A stretch of DNA of 8,356 bases from Allobaculum sp. (GTDB taxonomy: Bacteria > Bacillota_I > Bacilli_A > Erysipelotrichales > Erysipelotrichaceae): contig JAAVAY010000118.1 of assembly GCA_014803815.1 (NCBI GenBank), positions 1 to 8,356 on the forward strand, given 5' to 3'. The notes under the pieces are model-generated. The model saw nothing but the letters and a program-made list of their open reading frames with translations, was not told the DNA's origin and did no database searches. A program made the translations under genes and the position numbers. Within the stretch, counting starts at the first letter, position 1; every line of letters begins with the position of its first letter. Shown here piece by piece: positions 1 to 6,033 of the stretch.

Positions 1-2
1 AA

Positions 3-1211
3 CTAGTTGCACATTTTAACGATTACTGCAACACCCATACCGCCTCCGATGCAAAGGGAAGCCAGACCATAAGTTAAGTTGCGTTTTTGTAATTCGTATA
101 ATAAGGAAACCAAAATACGGTTACCTGATGCACCTACAGGATGACCAAGAGCGATTGCTCCACCATTCACATTAGTGATGGACATCAATGCTTCTCTATC
201 GATACCTGTGTTTTCGATCAATTCATGGATGACACCAAGAGATTGGGAAGCAAAAGCTTCATTAAGCTCGATCAATTGCATTTGATCCAACGTCATGTCT
301 GCATTTTTCAAGGCATTGAGAATAGCAGGAGTAGGACCAAGACCCATTGTTAATGGATCTACACCGCCTTGACCGAAGGCTACGATTTCAGCAATTGGTT
401 TTAGATCGTATTCTTTGACAGCGGATTCAGAAGCCACGATGCACATCGAAGCGCCATCATTGATACCTGAAGCGTTACCTGCTGTTACGGTACCATCTTT
501 GATGAAGGCAGGACGCAATTTAGCCAACAATTCCATAGAGGTTTCTCTTGGATGTTCATCGGTATCAAATACGATTGTTTTCTTGCGTTCTTTGATTTCA
601 ATGGGGACGATTTCATCTTTGAATTTACCTGCTGCAATTGCGGCAAGAGCTTTTTCTTGGGAAGCCAAGGCAAATTCATCTTGCATTTCGCGAGTGATAT
701 CGTATTTTTTGGCAATATTTTCAGCAGTTACACCCATGTGTACGTTGTTCATGGCATCGGTTAAAGCATCGTAAACCATGGAATCAACCACAGTCTGATT
801 ACCCATTTTTACGCCTTGACGGTTCTTACCACTGATCAGGTAAGGGGCAGCAGACATATTTTCTACACCACCTGCAACAAAGACTTTTCCCCAACCAGCA
901 CGAATACGGATAGCGGCTTCAATAACAGCTTCCAAACCAGAACCACAAACCATATTAATGGAGTGAGCAGGAACAGTCTGAGGAATACCTGCATCTAAAG
1001 AAATATGACGAGCAATGTTTTGGCCAAGACCAGCGGAGATAACGTTACCGATAATAACTTCACTTACTTTATCTGGTTTTACATCGGCTTGTTCCAAAGC
1101 CGCTTTTAAAACAGTTGCCCCCATTTCAGCAGGGGTTACGTTTTTCAGAGAACCCATGAAGGTACCAATAGCTGTTCTCTTGGCACCAACGATATAAGCT
1201 TTTTCACTCAT
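3..1211 (-). CDS. thlA: Acetyl-CoA acetyltransferase (thiolase)
   Basis: This 402-residue protein is a biosynthetic thiolase that condenses two acetyl-CoA into acetoacetyl-CoA, the entry step of butyrate synthesis in the cytoplasm. The N-terminal AKRTAIGTF region is typical. The nucleophilic cysteine is C89 in NMVCGSG, the histidine is H357 in GHPVGASG, and the second active-site cysteine is C387 in LCIGGGMG; the NEAFA motif lies between. Length matches the family (about 390-400). The ATG at 1211-1209 is chosen because GAAAGAGG (complement of 1221-1228) lies 9 nt upstream. It is transcribed away from the other butyrate genes and so must have its own promoter. The stop TAG falls at the left edge, so its downstream neighbour is not visible. 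The motifs identify a thiolase securely; preference for acetyl-CoA over longer substrates is inferred from the context. Confidence 0.96.
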   Translation of the reverse strand: MSEKAYIVGAKRTAIGTFMGSLKNVTPAEMGATVLKAALEQADVKPDKVSEVIIGNVISAGLGQNIARHISLDAGIPQTVPAHSINMVCGSGLEAVIEAAIRIRAGWGKVFVAGGVENMSAAPYLISGKNRQGVKMGNQTVVDSMVYDALTDAMNNVHMGVTAENIAKKYDITREMQDEFALASQEKALAAIAAGKFKDEIVPIEIKERKKTIVFDTDEHPRETSMELLAKLRPAFIKDGTVTAGNASGINDGASMCIVASESAVKEYDLKPIAEIVAFGQGGVDPLTMGLGPTPAILNALKNADMTLDQMQLIELNEAFASQSLGVIHELIENTGIDREALMSITNVNGGAIALGHPVGASGNRILVSLLYELQKRNLTYGLASLCIGGGMGVAVIVKMCN

Positions 1212-1220
1212 TTCAGTTAG

Positions 1221-1228
1221 CCTCTTTC
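1221..1228 (-). promoter_or_regulatory. thl ribosome-binding site
   Basis: GAAAGAGG on the minus strand lies 9 nt before the thl ATG and fixes that start. The same bases lie within a 9-base element (1222-1230) whose exact reverse complement occurs at 1382-1390, so the site could be masked by pairing in a long leader. Confidence 0.75.
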
Positions 1229-1390
1229 TACAGTATGTATATTTTCCTAAGCTAAAGCCTTTTCTTGAAAGAACTCAAGGGGAAATAGACGAATTCCCTC
1301 TTGCCAATCTTCAAGAATATCTTGGCTTTAACTTTATCCATTCTAACAAAGCCCTCTTGTAAAAAATAGAGTAGATCTTTTTAGAAAGAG
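1222..1390 (-). repeat. 9-bp inverted repeat bracketing the thl leader hairpin
   Basis: CTCTTTCTA at 1222-1230 and TAGAAAGAG at 1382-1390 are perfect reverse complements 151 bases apart. In a leftward thl transcript the first would be the ribosome-binding-site arm and the second an upstream anti-Shine-Dalgarno arm. The 1253-1330 hairpin lies between them, so the ends could be brought together. The pairing is seen in the sequence; any regulatory effect is inferred. Confidence 0.4.
1253..1330 (-). promoter_or_regulatory. Three-helix hairpin in the thl leader (or a small RNA)
   Basis: Nested complementary arms form one long rod. TAAAGCC (1253-1259) pairs with GGCTTTA (1324-1330). TTCTTGAA (1262-1269) pairs with TTCAAGAA (1310-1317). 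CAAGGGGAA (1276-1284) pairs with TTCCCTCTTG (1294-1303) with one bulged T, leaving a 9-base loop at 1285-1293. About 24-26 base pairs form in 78 bases. The base lies about 41 nt upstream of the thl start codon. Neither strand has a U-run after it, so it is not an intrinsic terminator. No known riboswitch class is recognised. It could act in either orientation. Confidence 0.5.
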
Positions 1391-1498
1391 CTTGGAAAAG
1401 AAGAGAAAGATGCCTTTGTGAGCAAAAATAGATCCTCTTGCTTTACATTTGTTCGAGTTCTAGCTTTCTAGGATCCATTCTTCCTTGATTAGAAAGAT

Positions 1499-1526
1499 AT
1501 ATTATTAATCATCCTAACTGTCTCAA
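1499..1526 (-). promoter_or_regulatory. Candidate leftward promoter for thl
   Basis: On the minus strand TTGAGA (complement of 1521-1526) and TAATAT (complement of 1499-1504) are separated by 16 bp, each close to the sigma-A consensus. If used, transcription would start near 1491 and give a thl leader of about 280 nt containing the hairpin and inverted repeat. The -10 match is only 4 of 6 in an A+T-rich region, so this is tentative. Confidence 0.3.
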
Positions 1527-1587
1527 TCGCATTTTCTCTACCTTAAAAGAATAAATAGGGAATTTGAAAAGAGATCTTTTTGTGATA

Positions 1588-1620
1588 AAGAGGTCATTGA
1601 ACCTCTTGATTTTTATTTTT
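1588..1620 (+). terminator. Orphan rightward intrinsic terminator
   Basis: AAGAGGT (1588-1594) pairs perfectly with ACCTCTT (1601-1607) around a 6-base loop and is followed by GATTTTTATTTTT. The U-tract is only on the right, so it stops rightward transcription. No rightward gene lies upstream in the window, because thl runs the other way. It must serve a small RNA or an antisense transcript, or be a relic. Confidence 0.7.
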
Positions 1621-1692
1621 CAGATTAAAACCAAGAAACATGGAAATTAAGAATAACTAGAAAGTAAGAGCTAAGAGATTTATAAATGAAAA

Positions 1693-1718
1693 GGCTTCCT
1701 TTTCTCAAAAAAGAAGCC
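1693..1718 (-). terminator. Strong hairpin, terminator-like on the minus strand
   Basis: GGCTTC plus TTTT on the left pair with AAAA plus GAAGCC on the right, with a single C-A mismatch and a CTCA loop: about ten pairs in 26 bases. On the minus strand it is followed by TTTTCATTT, a fair U-tract; on the plus strand the following GATCGTTTAGTT is poor. It may shield the thl leader from leftward read-through, or act in both directions. Confidence 0.45.
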
Positions 1719-1732
1719 GATCGTTTAGTTAT

Positions 1733-1763
1733 AACGAACAAACTTTTAAAGTATCGTTTTTTT
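1733..1763 (+). terminator. Weak rightward terminator-like hairpin
   Basis: AACGA (1733-1737) pairs with TCGTT (1754-1758), with an inner ACTT/AAGT stem, followed by a run of T to 1763. The same AACGA can instead pair with TCGTT at 1721-1725, so two mutually exclusive hairpins are possible. The stems are short and A+T-rich. It lies upstream of the bcd promoter, so it would act on read-through from the left. Confidence 0.3.
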
Positions 1764-1769
1764 GGGAAA

Positions 1770-1792
1770 TTTTGCTCAAAAATTTGATCAAA
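1770..1792. promoter_or_regulatory. Adjacent palindromes upstream of the bcd promoter
   Basis: TTTTG-CT-CAAAA (1770-1781) and the perfect palindrome TTTGATCAAA (1783-1792) are similar and almost touch. They lie 37-59 bp upstream of the bcd -35 box. Paired similar palindromes suggest a regulator site, but no specific regulator family is recognised and A+T-rich DNA produces such patterns by chance. Confidence 0.3.
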
Positions 1793-1804
1793 ATTTGTGA
1801 TCTT

Positions 1805-1822
1805 TCGTGAAAGATTTCACAT
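1805..1822. promoter_or_regulatory. Putative Rex operator
   Basis: TCGTGAA-AGAT-TTCACAT matches the known Rex box TTGTGAA-N4-TTCACAA at 12 of 14 defined positions, with the symmetric core GTGAA-N4-TTCAC intact (1807-1820). Rex is a repressor released by high NADH and is known to control butyrate-pathway genes in clostridia. The site ends 6 bp before the -35 box of the bcd promoter. The match is seen in the sequence; binding is inferred. Confidence 0.65.
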
Positions 1823-1828
1823 TTAAAA

Positions 1829-1856
1829 TTGACACCCTTAAGAGAAGGACTATCAT
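1829..1856 (+). promoter_or_regulatory. Sigma-A-type promoter of the bcd-etfBA-hbd block
   Basis: A perfect -35 hexamer TTGACA (1829-1834) and a 5-of-6 -10 hexamer TATCAT (1851-1856) are spaced by 16 bp. Transcription would begin near 1863, leaving a leader of about 95 nt before the bcd start. The leader holds two small inverted repeats: TATGC/GCATA near 1874-1891, and TCGAT-CT-ATCGA at 1928-1939, just before the ribosome-binding site. Confidence 0.7.
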
Positions 1857-1958
1857 TAATCTTAAGCCTGATGTCTATGCCTTGAAGCATATTTTGACTG
1901 AGGTCTCATTTGTAAAAATCCAAAAGTTCGATCTATCGAGAAAGGAGAACTGGATTGT

Positions 1959-3098
1959 ATGGATTTTAATTTAACAGAACAACAGAAACTCATGCAGAAG
2001 TTGTTCCGAGAAGTGGCCCAAGCAGAAGTAAAAGATAACGCTGCAGACGTGGATGAAAAAGAACGTTTCCCAAAAGAAAACGTAGAAGTCCTTCGTCAAG
2101 CGAAGATGCTTGGTATCCCTTATCCTCGCGAATTTGGAGGAGCTGGAGCAGACTATTTGTCATACATTCTTGCCGTAGAAGAGCTTTCTAAAACATGTGC
2201 TACTACAGGTGTTGTGCTTTCGGCTCATACCTCACTTGGCTCTTGGCCTATTGCTCAATTTGGCACGCCAGCCCAAAAAGAGAAATATTTAAAACCTCTT
2301 GCTTCTGGTGAAAAGCTTGGAGCGTTTGGGTTAACCGAACCCAATGCTGGTACAGATGCGGCAAGTCAACAAACGACTGCTGTTCTGGATGGAGACGATT
2401 ATGTTTTAAATGGAACAAAAATCTTCATTACGAATGCCGGGGAAGCCGACACTTATATTATTTTTGCGATGACGGATAAATCCAAGGGAACTCGTGGTAT
2501 TTCCGCTTTTATCGTTGAAAAAGGCATGCCTGGTTTCACGATTGGTCAGCATGAAAAGAAACTTGGAATTCGTGGTTCCGCTACCTCTGAATTGATTTTT
2601 AACAATGTGCGCGTTCCCAAAGAAAACCTTCTTGGTAAAGAAGGCCAAGGCTTCAAAATCGCGATGGCAACCTTAGACGGTGGTCGTATTGGTATTGCAG
2701 CCCAAGCCTTAGGAATTGCTGAAGGCGCTTTGGAAGAAACGATTAAATACGTGAAAGAAAGAAAACAATTTGGTCGTCCTATTGCCAAATTCCAAAATAC
2801 ACAATTCGTTCTTGCAGATTTACAAACGAAAATTGATGCCGCTAAATTCCTCGTATATAGAGCGGCTATGGCGAAAGAAGAAGGCAAACCGTACACTATG
2901 CTTGCCGCTGAAGCCAAACTCTTTGCTGCTGAAACAGCTATGGAAGTGACAACGAAGTGCATTCAGCTTATGGGTGGTTATGGTTATACTCGCGACTTGC
3001 CTGTAGAAAGAATGTTCCGTGATGCCAAAATCACTGAGATTTATGAAGGAACATCCGAAGTACAGCGCATGGTTATCGGCGGACAGATTCTTCGCTAG
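1959..3098 (+). CDS. bcd: Butyryl-CoA dehydrogenase (acyl-CoA dehydrogenase family)
   Basis: This 379-residue FAD enzyme reduces crotonyl-CoA to butyryl-CoA, the energy-linked step of the pathway, with electrons from EtfBA. The N-terminal helical domain starts at residue 1. The first family signature LTEPNAGTD is at 125-133, the second, LMGGYGYTRD, at 337-346, and the catalytic base is E363 in IYEGTSEVQR, the position used by short-chain enzymes. Length matches short-chain family members (about 380). AAGGAG at 1942-1947 lies 11 nt before the ATG. The stop overlaps the etfB ribosome-binding site, so the two are translated from one message. Substrate chain length is inferred from the etf, hbd and crt neighbours; the family assignment is secure. 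Confidence 0.95.
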   Translation: MDFNLTEQQKLMQKLFREVAQAEVKDNAADVDEKERFPKENVEVLRQAKMLGIPYPREFGGAGADYLSYILAVEELSKTCATTGVVLSAHTSLGSWPIAQFGTPAQKEKYLKPLASGEKLGAFGLTEPNAGTDAASQQTTAVLDGDDYVLNGTKIFITNAGEADTYIIFAMTDKSKGTRGISAFIVEKGMPGFTIGQHEKKLGIRGSATSELIFNNVRVPKENLLGKEGQGFKIAMATLDGGRIGIAAQALGIAEGALEETIKYVKERKQFGRPIAKFQNTQFVLADLQTKIDAAKFLVYRAAMAKEEGKPYTMLAAEAKLFAAETAMEVTTKCIQLMGGYGYTRDLPVERMFRDAKITEIYEGTSEVQRMVIGGQILR

Positions 3099-3110
3099 GA
3101 GGTTCAAACT

Positions 3111-3908
3111 ATGAAAATTGTTGTATTAGCCAAACAAGTTCCTGACTCAACAGAAATTACTGTTGATAAAAATACTGGTACGCTTGTACGTGATGGTGTT
3201 CCATCCATCATCAACCCAGATGACTTAGCTGGTCTTGAAGCTGCTTTAGAACTTAAAGATAAATCGGATGATGTAGTGGTTGAAGTTTTATCTATGGGTC
3301 CTCCTCAAGCCACTGGGATGCTTCAAGAAGCCATCGCGCGTGGAGCAGATAAAGCCTATCTTTTAACGGATAGAAGATTAGGTGGTGCCGATACATGTGC
3401 CACCTCTAGAACGCTTGCAGCGGCTCTAGATAAAATTGGCTATGACTTGATCATTGCTGGTCGTCAAGCTATTGATGGAGATACAGCTCAAGTTGGTCCA
3501 CAAACAGCGGAACGCTTAGGGGTTCCTCAAGTGACTTATGTAAACGAAATCATCGAAGCCACTCCCGAACAACTCAAAGTGCGTAAAGCACTCGAAGATG
3601 AGGATCAAATCGTTTCTGTAAAACTTCCAGCGGTCATTACGACATTGTCTGGCATGAACAAACCTCGTTACATGAACTGCAACGACATCGTGGATTCCTT
3701 CAACAATCCTGTAGTTGTTTTGACGTACGATGACCTTGCAGAAAATCTACCTTTAGAAGAAATCGGCTTAGCAGGTTCTCCTACGCAGGTTTACAGAACA
3801 TTCACTAAAGATGTTACAGCGGCTACGGAAACTTTCAATTTGCCTGCCGATGAAACAGGTAAGAAAATCGCTGAAACTCTCAATGAGAAACAGCTGATCA
3901 AGAAGTAG
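3111..3908 (+). CDS. etfB: Electron transfer flavoprotein subunit beta
   Basis: EtfB (265 residues) pairs with EtfA and hands electrons from NADH to Bcd; in anaerobes this complex usually bifurcates electrons, also reducing ferredoxin. The start MKIVVLAKQVPD is typical. The nucleotide-binding stretch GRQAIDGDTAQVGP is at 117-130, preceded by GGADT at 91-95, and AGSPTQV near the C terminus is the segment commonly seen in this subunit. AGGAGG (3097-3102) overlaps the bcd stop and lies 8 nt before the ATG. The gap to etfA is 11 nt. Bifurcation is inferred from the Bcd pairing and cannot be proved from these motifs alone. Confidence 0.95.
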   Translation: MKIVVLAKQVPDSTEITVDKNTGTLVRDGVPSIINPDDLAGLEAALELKDKSDDVVVEVLSMGPPQATGMLQEAIARGADKAYLLTDRRLGGADTCATSRTLAAALDKIGYDLIIAGRQAIDGDTAQVGPQTAERLGVPQVTYVNEIIEATPEQLKVRKALEDEDQIVSVKLPAVITTLSGMNKPRYMNCNDIVDSFNNPVVVLTYDDLAENLPLEEIGLAGSPTQVYRTFTKDVTAATETFNLPADETGKKIAETLNEKQLIKK

Positions 3909-3919
3909 AAAGGATTGTC

Positions 3920-4981
3920 ATGGCTACATTTCCAGATTACAAAGACATTTACGTATTTGTTGAACAAAAAGACTCACAGCCTGCTGAAGTCGGCTATGAG
4001 TTAATCAATAAGGCTAGAGAGCTCGTTGATAGCGCTCCTGAACTTGGATATAAGGTGGTTGGCGTATTGCTTGGTGAAAACATCAAGGATAAAGCCCAAG
4101 ATGTCATTGCCCATGGCGCTGATGAAGTCATCGTGGTTGACGATCCAAAATTAAAAGATTACTCCACCCAATTTTATACTGATGCTTTAACACAAGTGAT
4201 CAATCACTTCAAACCATCCTCTTTATTGACAGGCGCTACCGTATTAGGACGTGATTTAGCTCCTCGTGTAGCTGCTCGCATTAGCGCTGGTTTAACGGCT
4301 GATGCCACAGGCATTGAAATCGGTAAAGACGTGAAGTTAAACGGACGTGGCGGCGTACGTGAAATTCCAAATGACGATGCGCTCTTACTTGTTACCCGTC
4401 CTACATTTGGTGGAAATCTCTTTGGTACCATCGTTTGTCCTAATACTCGTCCTCAAATGGCAACTATTCGTCCAAAAGTGTTTGATATGGCCAAACCCGA
4501 TGAAACAAGAACTGGTGAAGTGGTTGAATTCACTCCTGAATGGACAAATGAAGAAGCGGAAGTCATTGTAGAAGGTACAGAACCAAAAGAACAAGCTGCT
4601 TTCGATGTGACAAAATACGATGTCCTCGTTGGGGCTGGTCGTGGAGCAGAAGGATCTTTAGATTTAGTTCGCGAATTGGCTGATCTCCTTGGTGGTGAAG
4701 TGGCATCTACTCGTGCCGCGGTTGAAGATAGATAACATGAAAAAGAACGCCAAGTTGGTCAAACTGGTAAAACCGTTCGTCCTACGCTTTACATCGCTTG
4801 CGGTATCTCTGGAGCGGTGCAACATGTAGCGGGTATGGAAAAATCCGATTACATTATCGCCATCAACCGCGATCCAGAAGCTGAAATCTTCAAAATCGCT
4901 AACCAAGGCTATGTAGGCACTGTGGAAGAAGTTCTTCCTGTTTTGATCGAAGAAATTAAAAAAGTAAAAGCTGCGAAATAA
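3920..4981 (+). pseudogene. etfA: Electron transfer flavoprotein subunit alpha, interrupted by an in-frame TAA
   Basis: EtfA should carry FAD in its C-terminal domain and dock with EtfB to feed electrons to Bcd. Residues 1-271 read normally from MATFPDYKDIYVFVEQ, through AGRGAEG near 239-245, to TRAAVEDR. Codon 272 (4733-4735) is TAA. The same frame then continues for 81 perfectly family-like codons to a TAA at 4979-4981, including [11 protein letters not shown] and the ETF-alpha signature [13 protein letters not shown] ending in AIN. Total length of about 353 codons is normal. No base is gained or lost, so this is a nonsense change and not a frameshift. In relatives, including human ETFA (VDAGF), an aromatic residue occupies this position. 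A protein ending at 271 would lose conserved FAD contacts. Possible causes are a sequencing error, a strain mutation or read-through. AAAGGA lies 5 nt before the ATG. Confidence 0.9.
4733..4735 (+). other. Premature in-frame stop codon in etfA
   Basis: TAA stands between AGA and CAT in a frame that is intact on both sides. The next base is C, the least efficient termination context known in E. coli, which leaves some room for read-through. A single change from TAT or TAC would produce it; from TGG two changes are needed. Pyrrolysine (TAG) and selenocysteine (TGA) do not apply. Confidence 0.9.
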
Positions 4982-5002
4982 GAATTTATAAAAATAGACG
5001 GC

Positions 5003-5043
5003 GGACTCTATCTTCTCCTCTTAAAAATAGGAGGAATAGAGCC
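5003..5043 (+). promoter_or_regulatory. Hairpin after etfA that buries a Shine-Dalgarno-like sequence
   Basis: GGaCTCTATcTTCTCCT (5003-5019) pairs with AGGAGGAATAGAGCC (5029-5043) with two bulges and a 9-base loop. There is no U-run after it on the plus strand, so it is not an intrinsic terminator. The right arm holds AGGAGG, yet no start codon follows at usable distance. It may pause, process or stabilise the message between etfA and hbd. Confidence 0.5.
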
Positions 5044-5119
5044 TGTATCGAACCGTTTTGAGTTGTCTAGAAGAGCAGCTGCCTTTTGTGGACGAATCCG
5101 TTTTATGTGAAAGGAAAAG

Positions 5120-5162
5120 CCCGCACTCGTCCCAAAAGGTTTAGACGCGATTATGATGCGGG
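5120..5162 (+). promoter_or_regulatory. Hairpin just upstream of the hbd start
   Basis: CCCGCA (5120-5125) pairs with TGCGGG (5157-5162). Inside it CGTC (5128-5131) pairs with GACG (5144-5147), and CC-AAAA-GG sits at the tip. The structure ends 12 bases before the hbd ATG and covers the only purine-rich candidates for ribosome binding, so it could limit or couple hbd translation. Confidence 0.4.
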
Positions 5163-5174
5163 TAATCATATAAG

Positions 5175-6014
5175 ATGAGTAAAAAAGTAGGAGTCGTTGG
5201 CGCCGGAACCATGGGTCAAGGTATTGCGAATGCTTTTGCAAGCGCTGGCCATGATGTAACGGTTGTCGATGTAAAAAAAGAATGGGCTGAAAATGGCATC
5301 AATAAGATTTGTGCTGGAAAAGATAAACTCGTTGCCAAAGGCAAAATCTCTGCGGAAGATGCAGAAGCAGCCAAATCGCACTTGAATGCTGGCGTGTACG
5401 AAGATCTCGCCGATTGCGATTTAATCGTAGAAGCTGCTTTGGAACAAATGCCTCTTAAAAAAGAGGTCTTCAGCAAGTTGGATGAGATCGTAAAAGACGA
5501 TGCCATCTTTGCTACCAATACCTCTTCTCTTTCCATCACGGAAATTGCCAATGGAATTAAGCATCCTGTAATCGGTATGCACTTTTTCAACCCAGCTGAT
5601 CGCATGAAACTTGTGGAAGTTATCTCGGGAGCAAATACACCAGATGAAGTAAAAGATGAAGTCATTGCGATTTCTCAGGAAATTGGTAAAACACCTGTAG
5701 AAGTACAAGAAGGGCCAGGCTTTGTTGTAAACCGTATTTTGATTCCGATGATCAATGAAGCAACGGGTATCTTACAAGAAGGTCTTGCTTCCGTTGAAGA
5801 CATCGATACGGCCATGCGTCTTGGTGCTAACCATCCAATGGGTCCACTCGCTTTGGGTGATTTGGTTGGTTTGGATGTCGTATTGGCGATTATGAACGTT
5901 TTATACGATGAAACCGGTGATCCAAAATATCGTCCCACTACACTGTTGAAAAAGATGGTTCGTGCTGGAAAACTTGGCCGCAAGACTGGCGAAGGCTTCT
6001 ATAACTACAAATAG
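5175..6014 (+). CDS. hbd: 3-hydroxybutyryl-CoA dehydrogenase
   Basis: This 279-residue cytoplasmic enzyme reduces acetoacetyl-CoA to 3-hydroxybutyryl-CoA. The Rossmann motif GAGTMG is at 9-14, and D32 at the end of the second strand points to NAD(H) rather than NADP(H). Catalytic residues are visible: S117 in TNTSSLS, H136 in GMHFFNPA, E148 twelve residues later as in the family His-Glu pair, and N186 in GFVVNR. The C-terminal domain ends in the usual GEGFYNY. Length matches the family (about 280). The ATG gives the standard N terminus [11 protein letters not shown], but it has no good Shine-Dalgarno sequence and follows a 193-base gap after etfA. No convincing promoter is seen in the gap, so it is probably read from the bcd transcript. 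A strong terminator follows. Confidence 0.96.
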   Translation: MSKKVGVVGAGTMGQGIANAFASAGHDVTVVDVKKEWAENGINKICAGKDKLVAKGKISAEDAEAAKSHLNAGVYEDLADCDLIVEAALEQMPLKKEVFSKLDEIVKDDAIFATNTSSLSITEIANGIKHPVIGMHFFNPADRMKLVEVISGANTPDEVKDEVIAISQEIGKTPVEVQEGPGFVVNRILIPMINEATGILQEGLASVEDIDTAMRLGANHPMGPLALGDLVGLDVVLAIMNVLYDETGDPKYRPTTLLKKMVRAGKLGRKTGEGFYNYK

Positions 6015-6033
6015 TTTTTAACCATACTCTTTC

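Larger units (their letters stand above)
1212..1958. other. Divergent non-coding region between thl and bcd
   Basis: No convincing coding sequence is visible in these 747 bases on either strand: open frames are short and none has a good ribosome-binding site. The region is A+T-rich and structured. Reading left to right it holds the thl leader with a 78-base hairpin, a candidate leftward promoter, a clear rightward terminator at 1588-1620, a hairpin at 1693-1718, a weak terminator-like element at 1733-1763, two small palindromes at 1770-1792, a Rex-like operator at 1805-1822 and the bcd promoter at 1829-1856. This is far more than two promoters require, so an unannotated small RNA is possible. 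Confidence 0.7.

Noticed and set aside
1796..1821. CRP/FNR-type site, because TGTGA and TCACA flank the centre
   Set aside because: The half-sites are 16 bases apart and not 6. The inner GTGAA-N4-TTCAC fits the Rex consensus much better.
1212..1958. tRNA, CRISPR array or insertion sequence in the long gap
   Set aside because: No cloverleaf with a T-loop GTTCGA motif in the right setting, no regularly spaced repeats with spacers, and no terminal inverted repeats with a transposase are visible.
2546..2962. 138-codon minus-strand open frame inside bcd
   Set aside because: It lies entirely antisense to a well-conserved gene and resembles no known family; such shadow frames are common opposite biased coding sequence.
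4733..4735. Recoding of the etfA stop as pyrrolysine or selenocysteine
   Set aside because: The codon is TAA; those systems use TAG and TGA. TAA also serves as the normal stop of crt and of etfA itself.
4738..4834. Restart of EtfA at the ATG at 4738, just after the premature stop
   Set aside because: That ATG is in a different frame from the etfA C-terminal part and soon reaches a stop. No in-frame start with a ribosome-binding site is seen.
5003..5043. Intrinsic terminator after etfA
   Set aside because: The hairpin is strong but has no U-run after it on the plus strand. It is kept as a structured element only.
5086..5178. Small basic open frame ending in an ATGA overlap with hbd
   Set aside because: It has only TTG or GTG starts without a ribosome-binding site and resembles no protein I recognise. 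It is noted only as a possible coupling frame.
5008..5241. Minus-strand open frame across the etfA-hbd gap
   Set aside because: It overlaps the start of hbd, has no ribosome-binding site and reads like antisense shadow sequence.
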